Shown here: piece by piece, positions 34,639-44,057 of the stretch | Layout of the letters: each line of letters starts with the position of its first letter | Position numbering within the stretch: the first letter of the stretch is position 1 | Assembly (NCBI GenBank): GCA_965221485.1 | Contig: OZ244893.1 | Coordinates: 4,154,001-4,218,000, forward strand | Origin: JAJEBT01 sp965221485 | Lineage (GTDB): Bacteria > Pseudomonadota > Alphaproteobacteria > MPNO01 > UBA830 | Length of the DNA stretch: 64,000 nucleotides | Direction of reading: 5' to 3' | Notes under the pieces: model-generated | The model's database searches: none | Told to the model about the DNA's origin: nothing | Seen by the model: the letters and a program-made list of their open reading frames with translations, nothing else | Position numbers and translations under genes: made by a program

Positions 34639-35587
34639 CGGAAGCGTTTCCGTCAGCCGCCGGATCAGACAGCGTCATTCTGCAACGTTTCATGACAGTA
34701 TGGCCCTTCATCCGACCCGGAATGCTCCCGAACCCGTGTCTGTCCGCCACGATCGCCATGTCGCTGCGCCTGGAAGGGCGGCTGATAAAGGGGCCGATAG
34801 TCCTTGTGGTGGACGCCCCTATCCCTTCATTCGGCCCCCCGGGCACCACAAACGGTGGCCTGGTCGCAAGGGCTCCGGCAATCTCGTGTTGCCGCTGCTG
34901 GCTGCGGGAAAGACTGTCGCAACATCGTTCCGACACGTCGTCATAGGTGCCAGCCTTGTTTTGCTGATGAAGATTCTTGCCGGGAGCGAACAGAGAGGTC
35001 CCGTCCTGACGGTATCTGCAGGCCGAAAACCACCAGAGTCTTTCAGGAGAACCCCCGGGGCGCCTCTTGCAGCTATCGCATCCTGAAGCATGGTTCGGAC
35101 CGCCGACATGAGAGCAAAGCCTGGTTGAATTGCATCGCATGACAGAAGAGATGCAAAATCTGTGCCACTTGGCCCTGGTCTCTCCGGCGCCGGAACCAAA
35201 GCCCAATGCGGGTTCTCTCCGTTCGTGAAACGGGGCGAGGACCACCGGGATACCACTGCGCGTCCCCCGGGATGCCCAAAACTTGATCACTGATCAGGAA
35301 ACAGGCGGTATTTGAGGCCTTTGGCCGACGCTGTGACAGGTGCCTTTCGTGTGCAGGAGCGGATCGCTGAGCGGGAGTCATATGCCGTCGGAAACATGGA
35401 GGTGGGGAATGGGAATTTTGCCGGCCCTCCGTGGCTGATGTGTTGCCTTCCCGGAACGACCCGGCGGCAAATGTGGTTGTTCGTCATGTTCTGAAACGGC
35501 ATGATGCGCGTAATCGGACCGGATCGGAATTTTCCGGTGAACATGCGGCTTTCGGCATGAGATCGGTGCGGGATCAGGAGATGTTGG
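34639..35587. other. Interval between urease operon and TRAP module 2
   Basis: Nearly 950 bp without a recognised gene. It must contain the ure promoter (minus) and the TRAP promoter (plus). Minus-strand frames at 34613-35290 and 34819-35256 overlap in different registers and resemble a decayed gene more than noise, but I cannot name a family. Confidence 0.45.
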
Positions 35588-37489
35588 TTGAAGGGTTCAG
35601 TTGTTGCCTGCAGCCGATGGCTTGCCGATGCCCTCTCTATTGGCCTCGCGGCCTTCGCGATTTACGTGGCCGGGTTCGGTGTCTTTGATGAAGTCTGGGT
35701 TCGGGCCGGAACAACCGCACTTCCGATGATCATATCCCTGCTGTGTTTTTCGACCGGCAACATGGATGTGAAGCGTGAAGAGGTGACCTGGGGCTCGGTC
35801 TCTCTGAATGTGGGCATGCTGGTGGCTCTGGTGGTGATCTATTACCTGTGGATCACCCTGATGACGGAGCAACTCGACTTTTTCGTCGATTTTACGGTCA
35901 TCGAATACCTTGTCGGTTTTGCCGGTGTTGCGATCGTTTTCTATCTCACACTGCGGCATTTCGGTATGCCGTTGTTTCTGGTCTGCCTGTTATCGCTCCT
36001 GATCCTGTTGTTTGGCAATCTTGTTCCCGGAACGCTCAATATCCCGGAAGTCGCCTGGTTCCTGATCTCGGAAAAGCTGTGGTACAGCACAGACGGGGTT
36101 TTCGGGCGACCTGTCGCGGTTGTCGGGCAGGTTGTGCTCGTTTTCATTCTGTTTGGTGCGGTCCTCGAGACATCGGGCGCCGGTGCAACCTTGCTGAAAT
36201 TCGCCTTTGCGGTCACGGGTGCGCTCCGGGGCGGCCCGGCCCATGCTGCCATTATCGGCAGTGCAAGCTTTGGCACAATGAACGGCGCTGCGGTTGCGAA
36301 CGTCGTGACAACCGGTGTTTTCACCATTCCCATGATCAAACGGACCGGCTTTCCGTCGAAGTTTGCCGGAGCTGTTGAAGCGACGGCGTCAACCGGCGGG
36401 CAGATCATGCCTCCGGTAATGGGTGCGGTGGCGTTTCTGATGGCGGATCTGACCGGCATCCCTTATCTGACGATCATTGTTGCCGCAGCGATTCCGGCGG
36501 CCATGTATTATTTGAGCCTGTTTGCAGTGGTGTGGCTCGAAGCCAAGAAACAGGGAATTGAACCGACTCCGCTTTCGGACCGTGTCCGGCTTGATGGCAG
36601 GGACTGGATCCGCTCGGTTTCGTTTTTCGTGCCCCTCGGGGTTATCGTATATGTGTTGATGACGGGTCGTACCGCGCAGAATGCGGGATTTTACGGGCTG
36701 ATCACAGCGTTTGTTCTCTCACTGCTCCTGTATCCTGAATTCCGCTCGGTTCGCAAGATCCGCGACGCCCTGATCCGGGGCGGGCGAACCTGTGCCACGA
36801 TCATGATTGTAGTTGCCGCCATCGGCTTCGTCGTCGGAATGGTCAACATGTCGGGTCTCGGCATCAAGTTTGCGGCTGCGATCCTGTCGGTAGCGGGAGA
36901 CAGTCAGTTCCTGTCTCTCGTTGTGATGGCGGCAGGCTGCCTGCTGCTGGGCATGGGTGTACCGGTCGGGGCCGCTTACCTGATTATTGTCCTCATCATC
37001 GGACCGGCCCTTGGCAAGCTGGGCCTTTCCCTCCTGCTGACGCACCTGTTCGTTATCTATTATGCGGTTCTTTCGGCGATTACACCGCCGGTAGCCATTG
37101 CAGCGTTTGCAGCTGCCCCGATCGCCGGATCAAGACCCATTGAAACCGGCATTGTTGCCGTTCGCCTGGCCGTCGCCGGATTTCTGATCCCCTTTCTCTT
37201 CGTCTATCATTCCAGTATCGTACTGGTGGAACCGGGCTTCACTTATGCTGGCCTGGCCTGGGGCCTGGGCGCCTTTGCCGCATCAACGGTTGCACTCGCT
37301 ACGGGACTTGGGGCCTTTTCGTTTGGTCCGTTGGGACCTGTGCAGCGCGCCTTGAGGGTTGTGGCGGGAGTGGCCGTCCTGGTACCGGACCTGATCGTGG
37401 CGGGTGTGAGCGCCCTCCTGATCGGCGTCCTGTTTGTAGCCGAATACAGGGTGTTTGCTTCATCACCGGTACAACAGAAACAGCTTTAG
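35588..37489 (+). CDS. TRAP transporter fused permease, TAXI type, module 2
   Basis: A 633-residue fused DctQM permease, paralogous to the one at 15393. It shares NVVTTGVFTIPMIKRTGFPS, FAGAVEATASTGGQIMPPVM and TPPVAIAAFAAAPIAGSRP. The start is TTG at 35588: AGGAG at 35576-35580 gives seven-base spacing, and no in-frame ATG lies before the first helix. The N-terminal helices DALSIGLAAFAIYVAGFGVF parallel module 1. The solute-binding gene follows after 18 bp. The substrate is presumably an organic acid; nothing specific can be read. Confidence 0.93.
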   Translation: MKGSVVACSRWLADALSIGLAAFAIYVAGFGVFDEVWVRAGTTALPMIISLLCFSTGNMDVKREEVTWGSVSLNVGMLVALVVIYYLWITLMTEQLDFFVDFTVIEYLVGFAGVAIVFYLTLRHFGMPLFLVCLLSLLILLFGNLVPGTLNIPEVAWFLISEKLWYSTDGVFGRPVAVVGQVVLVFILFGAVLETSGAGATLLKFAFAVTGALRGGPAHAAIIGSASFGTMNGAAVANVVTTGVFTIPMIKRTGFPSKFAGAVEATASTGGQIMPPVMGAVAFLMADLTGIPYLTIIVAAAIPAAMYYLSLFAVVWLEAKKQGIEPTPLSDRVRLDGRDWIRSVSFFVPLGVIVYVLMTGRTAQNAGFYGLITAFVLSLLLYPEFRSVRKIRDALIRGGRTCATIMIVVAAIGFVVGMVNMSGLGIKFAAAILSVAGDSQFLSLVVMAAGCLLLGMGVPVGAAYLIIVLIIGPALGKLGLSLLLTHLFVIYYAVLSAITPPVAIAAFAAAPIAGSRPIETGIVAVRLAVAGFLIPFLFVYHSSIVLVEPGFTYAGLAWGLGAFAASTVALATGLGAFSFGPLGPVQRALRVVAGVAVLVPDLIVAGVSALLIGVLFVAEYRVFASSPVQQKQL

Positions 37490-37507
37490 AAGTAGGAGGA
37501 AACTGCC

Positions 37508-38515
37508 ATGTTCCAGAGGCTTTGTGTCGCTATCGTGGCCGGCCTGTTGACCGTCACTTTCGTGGAGTCCACACAGGCGCAAAAGCGTCAGATAAAGATG
37601 TCGACCATTGCTCCGGGTTCGTCGATGTATCTCGTGATGACGACATTCGCGAACCTGGTCAATCAGGGCCAGAACGAATTTGAAATCACGGTCGACGCCA
37701 CGGGTACCGCCACCAAACACATGGTTGACGTTGCGCGGGGTTCCATCGACATGTCGATGACAGCACCGGTGCCTTACGCCTGGATGGTGTCGGGAACCCG
37801 AATTTACAAGAAACTGAAGGGTGTCAAGGAACTGGCCAAGAATTTGCGCACCCTGTTCTGGTTCCCACTGGGAGGCTACCACTACACTGTTTACGCTGAC
37901 AGCGGGATAAAGTCCCTGTCGGACATCAAGGGCAAACGGGTCTTTGTCGGTCCGCCTTCAGGCGGACAGTTGATCACGGGTCTGGCCTTTATCAAGGCCC
38001 TCACAGGGCTTGAGCCAAAAAAGGACTTCAAAAGCGTCAATCTCAATTTTGCCTCGGCATTGCAGGCATTCCAGGACCGGCAGATTGATGTTTACACGAT
38101 CGGTTGCCTGGATCCCTGTGCCCAGCTGCAACAGGTGGCCGCGACATCGAAGATTCGTTTTCTCGGCGTATCCAGTGAAGCTGAACTGGACGCAACCCCG
38201 GAGCTCAAGAAGTTTTTTGGCCCGTTGGGTCGAACCAAGGGCGTGATCAGGAAGGGTGTCTATGGGGCCAGCCAGGTCAATGATTCTGACACGTGGGTCA
38301 ATAATGCCATTCTAGGAGTCACCGTGAGAGCCGGGCTCGACGATGAAACCGTCTACCGTATGACGAAACTGTTCTGGGACAATCTGGAAGGAATTCGAAA
38401 GGCAGCACCCTATATGGATGCCGTGACCGTCGGGTTTGCAGCCCAGAAGGCCAATATGACCTTTCATCCCGGTGCGGTTCGCTACTACAAGGAAGCGGGC
38501 GCCTGGAATCGATAG
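37508..38515 (+). CDS. TAXI-family TRAP solute-binding protein, module 2
   Basis: A 335-residue exported binding protein; the signal peptide covers about residues 1-24 (LCVAIVAGLLTVTF, cleavage near TQAQ). Core segments: MSTIAPGSSMYLVMTTFANL, TVYADSGIKSLSDIKGKRVF, VGPPSGGQLITG. GGAGG at 37496 precedes the ATG. It pairs with the fused permease directly upstream. It shares domain layout with the protein at 17329 but differs clearly in the ligand-contact segments, suggesting a different substrate. Confidence 0.93.
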   Translation: MFQRLCVAIVAGLLTVTFVESTQAQKRQIKMSTIAPGSSMYLVMTTFANLVNQGQNEFEITVDATGTATKHMVDVARGSIDMSMTAPVPYAWMVSGTRIYKKLKGVKELAKNLRTLFWFPLGGYHYTVYADSGIKSLSDIKGKRVFVGPPSGGQLITGLAFIKALTGLEPKKDFKSVNLNFASALQAFQDRQIDVYTIGCLDPCAQLQQVAATSKIRFLGVSSEAELDATPELKKFFGPLGRTKGVIRKGVYGASQVNDSDTWVNNAILGVTVRAGLDDETVYRMTKLFWDNLEGIRKAAPYMDAVTVGFAAQKANMTFHPGAVRYYKEAGAWNR

Positions 38516-38964
38516 ACATCGGTCGTCAGGCGATGCCGGTTGTTTCGTCAGGGTCGCTGCTGACGGACCTTGCGAGTGGCCACCCGGTTCCTCCTTTCCG
38601 ACGGTGATGAATTGCGACAGACCGATGCGGCGGGGAGCGGGTCGCCAGGGCGCGTCTCGGTTCGTGAGCTGTCGTTGTGATCGCTGCTGAGCGGTTCCGG
38701 CACCTCCCTGTCCGGTCGGGAGCGGTGTCCGGTGACACGATCATGGACGGGAACGGACTCCCTCGGTTCCGATTGCACGCCGTTACAATGTGTCCTTCAT
38801 CTGGTCACCCCGGGTCGTCGCTCACCACAGGTCCGATGATCGACATGTTGCCAAAATCTGGAATTGTGATGCACCGGACTCCATGGGAATTCCCGGGCCT
38901 TGCAGCTTGAAGCCGTCGTGTCGTTATATGAACACATGCTCCCGCGATCCCAGGAGGGACCCGT
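38516..38964. other. Intergenic region upstream of the molybdenum hydroxylase operon
   Basis: About 450 bp with no recognised gene, terminator or repeat. It probably holds the promoter of the three-gene hydroxylase operon that begins at 38965. Confidence 0.5.
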
Positions 38965-39816
38965 TTGATTTTCCATGAGCCGGAAACTGTGGAGAATGCT
39001 GTAGCTCTCCTCGGAAGCAGCGATGACGCTCGGTGCCTCGCCGGGGGCGCGACCCTTGTTGCCATGATGAATGCGGAGCTTGTGGCGCCGCCGATCCTGG
39101 TCAGTCTGCGCCGCATCAAGGCGCTCAAGCGCTTCGAGAGACGCGATGATGGCAGCGTTGTTATTGGAGCGATGACAACCCATCAGAGTGTCGCCTCGTC
39201 CGCGTTGCTCACCGGGGGACAGCAGGTTGTTCGCCATGCAGCACGGACGATCGGCCATCCTGCCATCCGTAATATGGGCACGATGGGTGGTTCGATCTGC
39301 CACGGGGATTCGGCGGCCGACTATCCGGCGGCCCTGGTTGCAGCCGATGCAACGATAAGGATCGCCGGCCCGGGAGGGTTGCGTGATCTTCGGGCCGACG
39401 GGTTCTTTGTGGATGATCTCGAGACAGACCTTGATCCGGGTGAGCTGGTTACGGAAATACATGTGCCGGCCGGTCCTGCCGGTGCTGTTGGAGTGTATGA
39501 AAAGCACGCCCGCGTGGATGGTGATTTTGCAACGGTCTCGGTAGCAGTTGTGGCGGCCCTGGAGGGTGAAATCTGCCGGTACATCGCCCTGGCATTGGGC
39601 AGCTGCGGGCCAGCACCGGTGCGTGTTGCAGCCGCCGAACAAAGACTGACCGGATCGACCCTGTCTGATCCCGATATTCTCGCTGCTTGCGGTGCGCTCC
39701 TCGAGGCGAGTGATCCGCTCGATGATTTCCGGGGAAGTGCCGAATACCGCAAACAGCTCATTCCGGTCCTTGTCCGGCGGGCGCTCAAGAGGGCTGTTGT
39801 GGAGGGCATATCATGA
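38965..39816 (+). CDS. Molybdenum hydroxylase FAD-binding medium subunit (CoxM-like)
   Basis: A 283-residue FAD subunit of the xanthine dehydrogenase / CO dehydrogenase family. FAD contacts are visible as LAGGATLVAMMNAEL near residue 30 and IGHPAIRNMGTMGGSICHGDSAADYP around 95-120. The start is TTG 38965 with AGGAGG at 38952-38957, seven bases away. The stop overlaps the ATG of the 2Fe-2S subunit (ATGA). It passes electrons from the molybdenum and iron-sulfur subunits to an acceptor. The order medium-small-large is the usual coxMSL order. Confidence 0.92.
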   Translation: MIFHEPETVENAVALLGSSDDARCLAGGATLVAMMNAELVAPPILVSLRRIKALKRFERRDDGSVVIGAMTTHQSVASSALLTGGQQVVRHAARTIGHPAIRNMGTMGGSICHGDSAADYPAALVAADATIRIAGPGGLRDLRADGFFVDDLETDLDPGELVTEIHVPAGPAGAVGVYEKHARVDGDFATVSVAVVAALEGEICRYIALALGSCGPAPVRVAAAEQRLTGSTLSDPDILAACGALLEASDPLDDFRGSAEYRKQLIPVLVRRALKRAVVEGIS

Positions 39817-40292
39817 GTGATCCGGTTCCGATTACCCTCAAGGTCAATGGCAGGCGCCATCAGGCGTTCGTCCAGCCATGGCAAACGCTCCTGTCCGTCC
39901 TGCGAGATATCCTCGAACTCAAGGGGTCCAAACGCGGGTGCAACCAGGGCGTTTGCGGCGCCTGCAGCGTTCTGATCGACGGCGATGTGGTTCGCGGATG
40001 TCTGTCACTTGCTATCAACTGCTCAGGGCGAGAGATCACAACCATAGAAGGGTTGTCCAACGGACAGGAACTCTCGCCTGTCCAGCAGGCGTTTCTCGAT
40101 ACCGGCGCTGTGCAATGCGGCTTCTGTATGCCGGGTATGATCATTGCGGCGACCGCGCTGCTCGCCGACAACCCGAAGCCCGACGATGATGCGATTCGGG
40201 AGGGGCTGTCAGGAAATCTGTGCCGCTGCTCGGGCTATGTGAAGGTGGTGGAAGCCGTGCGGCAAGCCGCTCACGGGGGAGCTGCGCCATGA
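39813..40292 (+). CDS. Molybdenum hydroxylase 2Fe-2S small subunit (CoxS-like)
   Basis: A 159-residue subunit with two [2Fe-2S] clusters. The plant-type cluster ligands are in GCNQGVCGACSVLIDG and the following CLSLA; the second set is CGFCMPGMI and GLSGNLCRCSGYVKVV. It starts in overlap with the FAD subunit and its stop overlaps the ATG of the large subunit, so all three are translationally coupled. Confidence 0.95.
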   Translation: MSDPVPITLKVNGRRHQAFVQPWQTLLSVLRDILELKGSKRGCNQGVCGACSVLIDGDVVRGCLSLAINCSGREITTIEGLSNGQELSPVQQAFLDTGAVQCGFCMPGMIIAATALLADNPKPDDDAIREGLSGNLCRCSGYVKVVEAVRQAAHGGAAP

Positions 40293-42634
40293 GCGAGCGT
40301 CCTGATCCTGTTGGCCTCTCTCTGCCGCGCCTTGAGGCGCGCGAGAAAATCGTTGGCAGCGCCGTTTATTCGGATGATATGGCGTTGCCCGGCATGCTCC
40401 ATGCGGCCGTGCTGCAAAGCCCATATGCACATGCACGGATCCTGTCCTATGACGTTTCCGAGGCATTGGCTGTGCCCGGAGTCGAGGCTGCCATAACGGG
40501 TGACGATCTTGGATTCGATCGCGTGGGCCCATTTGTTCAGGATGAAACCGCTCTGGCCAAGGGCAAGGTCCGGTATGTCGGCGAGCCGGTAGCGGCTGTT
40601 GCCGCAATCGATCAGGAAACCGCGCGACAGGCTGCGAGGCTGATTTCGGTTACGTACGAAGAGTTGCCCGCAGTGCTCGATATCGATGCGGCTGTGGCTG
40701 ATGAAGCCCCGGTCATTCACGAGGAGTTCGACGAATACGTCAAGACCTTCAAGGCTGACAACGCTCCCAATGTCATGGCGGTCATTCAGGTTTCGGAGGG
40801 CGATGTCGCAGCTGCCTGGGAGAGTTGCGACGTCGTTGTCGAAGGCGAGTATCACACCCAGGCCCAGTGCCATGCCTATATGGAGCCATGTTCAGCGCTG
40901 GCTGATATTGATGCCAACGGCAAGATCACGATCTGGTCAGGAAATCAGTCGGTGTTTCGTGTCCAGGCCAATGTGGCGGGTACCCTGGGCATGCCCATGG
41001 CGAAAATCAGGGCAGTAACGCCGCGGGTTGGTGGTGCCTTCGGTGGCAAGATGGAACAGACCATCCAGCCAATCGTGGCCGCACTGGCCCGCCAGACCGG
41101 TCGGCCTGTCAAGCTGACACTCAGCCGCGAACAGGATTTCGAGATGATCCGGTCGCGACACCCGGCCCGGGTTCGCATTCGAACCGGAGCCCGCAAGGAC
41201 GGCACGCTGGTGGCGCGAGAGGTTGATATCACGCTCGATTGTGGTGCTTACGCCGATGACAGTCCGGGCGTGGCCGGAATTTGTGCCCTGTTCGGGCGAG
41301 GTCCGTACCATATCGAGAACGTTTATCTCGAATCCCGTGCTGTCTATACGAACAAACTGCGGGCCGGCGCATTCCGCGGTTTTGGCGGGCCTCAAGTTGC
41401 CATCGCCGGAGAGACCCAGATCGATGAAATCGCAAACAGACTCGGCATGGATCCGATCGATATCCGGCTCAGGAATGCGGTTCGGCCAGGCGATGAGTGG
41501 ATGTGCGGAATTGCACTCACCAAGGCGGGCCTCACCGAGTGTCTGGAACAGGTCAGGGAGGCTTCCGACTGGAAAAACCGGCGACGCGTGACCGTCGATT
41601 CCCAGGGCCGCAAACGCAGTATCGGTCTGGCCTGCCTGCCGCATATTTCGGGGATCCTGACGTCGGGAGCCATCGTCCGTATTCTTGAGGACGGCACTGC
41701 CGTCCTCAACACGGGTGCCGTCGACAACGGTCAGGGCTCTGACACGGTCCTTGCACAGATTTGCGCGGCCACGCTGGGGCTTGACGTCGATCAGATCAGC
41801 ATGGCGACACCGGACACGGATGCTTCGCCCTATAACTGGGGAACGACAGCCAGCCGGGTCACCTATATGACCGGCCGTGCCGTAGTCGGCGCCGCCAGCA
41901 GCGCTCTGGATGGTCTCAAGGAACGAGCTGCGGTCATGATGGAGTGTGCGGTTGATGATCTCGAAATGCGCCCCGGTGGATATATCGGACTGGTTGGCGT
42001 TCCCGACGCGCAACTGTCCTATGGAGAAATTTCCGGCTATGCACATTGGGTTGCTGAAGGGCCCGTGATCGGAAGTCATTCCCTGGCTTATGACGGCGCC
42101 AATTTCGATCCCAAGCGGGGTTTCATCCAGGGCTTTCCGTTCGGACGGATCGGTTCCTGGATCTTTGCGGTCCAGGCCGTGGAGGTGGAAATTGACGAGG
42201 CGACCGGACTCATTCGCCCGCTCCAGGTCTGGTCAGCGCATGATATTGGCAAGGCGATCAATCCGGTTGCAGTTGAAGGCCAGATCGAGGGAGGTGTTGT
42301 CCAGGGTATCGGTTATGCGCTTTATGAAGAGATGGCGTGGGATACGGGCCGCCTCGCGAATCCGAGTTTCATGGATTACAAGATACCGGGAATTCTCGAC
42401 ACGCCGCCGAGGATCCAGACCATTCTTGTGGAGGATCCCGATGACACCGGTCCCTTCGGCGCCAAGGGAATTGGTGAACCCCCGATCGTTGGCATTGCGC
42501 CGGCGATCGCGAATGCCGTGGCCCACGCCTCCGGGATCTCGTTGCGCCAGTTGCCGATGACACCCGAACGCGTGCTCGAAGCCATGCGCGGGCGCGAGAC
42601 CGACGGCCAGCCACCTGATCAGGCGCCGAGATAG
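40289..42634 (+). CDS. Molybdenum hydroxylase large subunit (xanthine dehydrogenase family)
   Basis: A 781-residue molybdopterin-binding catalytic subunit. It starts at ATG 40289 within the preceding stop. Characteristic segments: GAFGGKMEQTIQPIVAALAR, LRAGAFRGFGGPQVAIAGE, GQGSDTVLAQICAATLGL and GAKGIGEPPIVGIAPAIANA, whose glutamate is the catalytic base. The AFRGFGGPQ motif is that of purine and aza-aromatic hydroxylases; the AYXCSFR loop diagnostic of true CO dehydrogenase is absent. It would insert a water-derived hydroxyl next to a ring nitrogen or similar carbon. The end overlaps the convergent livF by 16 bp. Confidence 0.93.
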   Translation: MSERPDPVGLSLPRLEAREKIVGSAVYSDDMALPGMLHAAVLQSPYAHARILSYDVSEALAVPGVEAAITGDDLGFDRVGPFVQDETALAKGKVRYVGEPVAAVAAIDQETARQAARLISVTYEELPAVLDIDAAVADEAPVIHEEFDEYVKTFKADNAPNVMAVIQVSEGDVAAAWESCDVVVEGEYHTQAQCHAYMEPCSALADIDANGKITIWSGNQSVFRVQANVAGTLGMPMAKIRAVTPRVGGAFGGKMEQTIQPIVAALARQTGRPVKLTLSREQDFEMIRSRHPARVRIRTGARKDGTLVAREVDITLDCGAYADDSPGVAGICALFGRGPYHIENVYLESRAVYTNKLRAGAFRGFGGPQVAIAGETQIDEIANRLGMDPIDIRLRNAVRPGDEWMCGIALTKAGLTECLEQVREASDWKNRRRVTVDSQGRKRSIGLACLPHISGILTSGAIVRILEDGTAVLNTGAVDNGQGSDTVLAQICAATLGLDVDQISMATPDTDASPYNWGTTASRVTYMTGRAVVGAASSALDGLKERAAVMMECAVDDLEMRPGGYIGLVGVPDAQLSYGEISGYAHWVAEGPVIGSHSLAYDGANFDPKRGFIQGFPFGRIGSWIFAVQAVEVEIDEATGLIRPLQVWSAHDIGKAINPVAVEGQIEGGVVQGIGYALYEEMAWDTGRLANPSFMDYKIPGILDTPPRIQTILVEDPDDTGPFGAKGIGEPPIVGIAPAIANAVAHASGISLRQLPMTPERVLEAMRGRETDGQPPDQAPR

Positions 42635-43335
42635 GCTTCCTTGATCCTGGAATCACCGAGCAGTGCATCGCCGCTGCCACTCAGGGTCACACGTCCGTTT
42701 TCGAGAACATGGGCAAAGTCGGCAATTGCGAGCGTCGCGTGAATGTCCTGCTCTGCCATGAGTACGGTGACGCCCGATTTTCGGATCCCGGCGACACTTT
42801 CAAACAGAATGCTGGCGACATTGGGAGCGAGGCCGAGGCTGGGTTCGTCGAGAAGTAACAGTCGGGGTTCGGACATCAGCCCGCGCGCAAGAGCCAGCAT
42901 TTGCTGCTCGCCACCCGAAAGCGTGACCCCCTGCTGATGGCGCCGTTCCCGAAGTCGCGGAAACAGTGAAAACATCCTGTTCATATTTGCGGCAAGATTC
43001 GCGCGGGCGCGGGCGATGAACGCGCCTGCGCGCAGATTTTCCTCAACTGTGAATTCCGGAAATATCATCCGCCCCTCGGGAACAAGAGCCAGGCCCAGCG
43101 CAACCCGAGCGCTTGCATTGCGCGCGCCGATATCGGTTCCGTCAAAGCGAATCGTGCCACTCTGGTGTGCGAGAAGCCCTGCTGCTGTGCGCATGAGGGT
43201 GGTTTTCCCGGCTCCGTTGCTTCCGACGAGCGCCGTGATCGAACCCTGCCTTACGGACAGCGTGACATCATGAAGAACACGTACCTCGTCATACCCCGCC
43301 GACAGACCGGTCATTTCGAACAGAGGAGCCGTCAC
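42619..43335 (-). CDS. livF: LIV-type ABC transporter ATP-binding protein (LivF)
   Basis: A 238-residue ATPase. Walker A is GSNGAGKTTLMR, the signature LSGGEQQMLALARGL, and Walker B LLLLDEPSLGL. The start is a GTG (43335) overlapping the livG stop; residues upstream in frame lie inside livG. It energises uptake with LivG through LivHM. It is the last gene of the livK-H-M-G-F cluster and converges on the molybdenum hydroxylase. Confidence 0.94.
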   Translation of the reverse strand: MTAPLFEMTGLSAGYDEVRVLHDVTLSVRQGSITALVGSNGAGKTTLMRTAAGLLAHQSGTIRFDGTDIGARNASARVALGLALVPEGRMIFPEFTVEENLRAGAFIARARANLAANMNRMFSLFPRLRERRHQQGVTLSGGEQQMLALARGLMSEPRLLLLDEPSLGLAPNVASILFESVAGIRKSGVTVLMAEQDIHATLAIADFAHVLENGRVTLSGSGDALLGDSRIKEAYLGA

Positions 43336-44057
43336 CGGCGAACCCCGAGATAGGCATCGATAACCCGCGGATCGTCGGCAATTTCGCCGGGTGTGCCCTC
43401 TGCGATCACGGCGCCGTGATGAAGTACGACAATGCGGGGGCAAAGGCTCATCACCACTCCCTTGACATGTTCTATAACGATCATGGCGAGATTGTGTCTG
43501 GCACGCACGCGACGGATGATGGTGAGGGCTTCGTCGATTTCGGTCGGGGTGAGGCCGGCCATAACTTCATCGAGCATCAGGAGTACTGGCCGGGCGGCCA
43601 GTGCCCGCGCAATTTCCAGTCGTTTCCGGCCTGCGAGAGTCAGTGACGAGGCGGGGTCATTTGCGAGCCCGGCAAGCCCTACTTCTTCCAGAATCTGTCC
43701 TGCGACAGTCTCTGCCTTTGCGAGAGAACCAGTGCGTCGTGATCCGAACAGGGCTCCGACCATGACGTTCTCGAGAACAGACATCGCAGGGAATGGGCGA
43801 ACGATCTGGAAGGTCCGGGCAATTCCGCATCGGCTGATCTTGTCAGGACGGAGCCCCTCGATACGCTTGCCTTCAAAACTGATATGCCCATAGTCCGGCC
43901 GCTGGTTGCCGGCAATGAGGCTGAACAATGTTGTCTTGCCGGCACCATTGGCGCCAAGAAGACCCACGCTTTCGCCAGTCTTCATTTCCAGAGTGACATT
44001 GTTGACAGCGACGAGGCCACCGAAACGCTTGGTAACCCCCCGGAGTTCCAGCATCAT
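43332..44057 (-). CDS. livG: LIV-type ABC transporter ATP-binding protein (LivG)
   Basis: A 241-residue ATPase with Walker A GANGAGKTTLFSLI, the signature in SSLTLAGRKRLEIARALA (the usual LSGG reads LTLAG, common in LivG) and Walker B LLMLDEVMAGL. The ATG overlaps the livM stop by four bases. The partner of LivF in the ATPase dimer. Confidence 0.94.
   Translation of the reverse strand: MMLELRGVTKRFGGLVAVNNVTLEMKTGESVGLLGANGAGKTTLFSLIAGNQRPDYGHISFEGKRIEGLRPDKISRCGIARTFQIVRPFPAMSVLENVMVGALFGSRRTGSLAKAETVAGQILEEVGLAGLANDPASSLTLAGRKRLEIARALAARPVLLMLDEVMAGLTPTEIDEALTIIRRVRARHNLAMIVIEHVKGVVMSLCPRIVVLHHGAVIAEGTPGEIADDPRVIDAYLGVRR

Noticed and set aside
38965..42634. Annotation as aerobic carbon-monoxide dehydrogenase CoxMSL
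   Set aside because: The large subunit lacks the AYXCSFR loop and carries the AFRGFGGPQ loop of other molybdenum hydroxylases.
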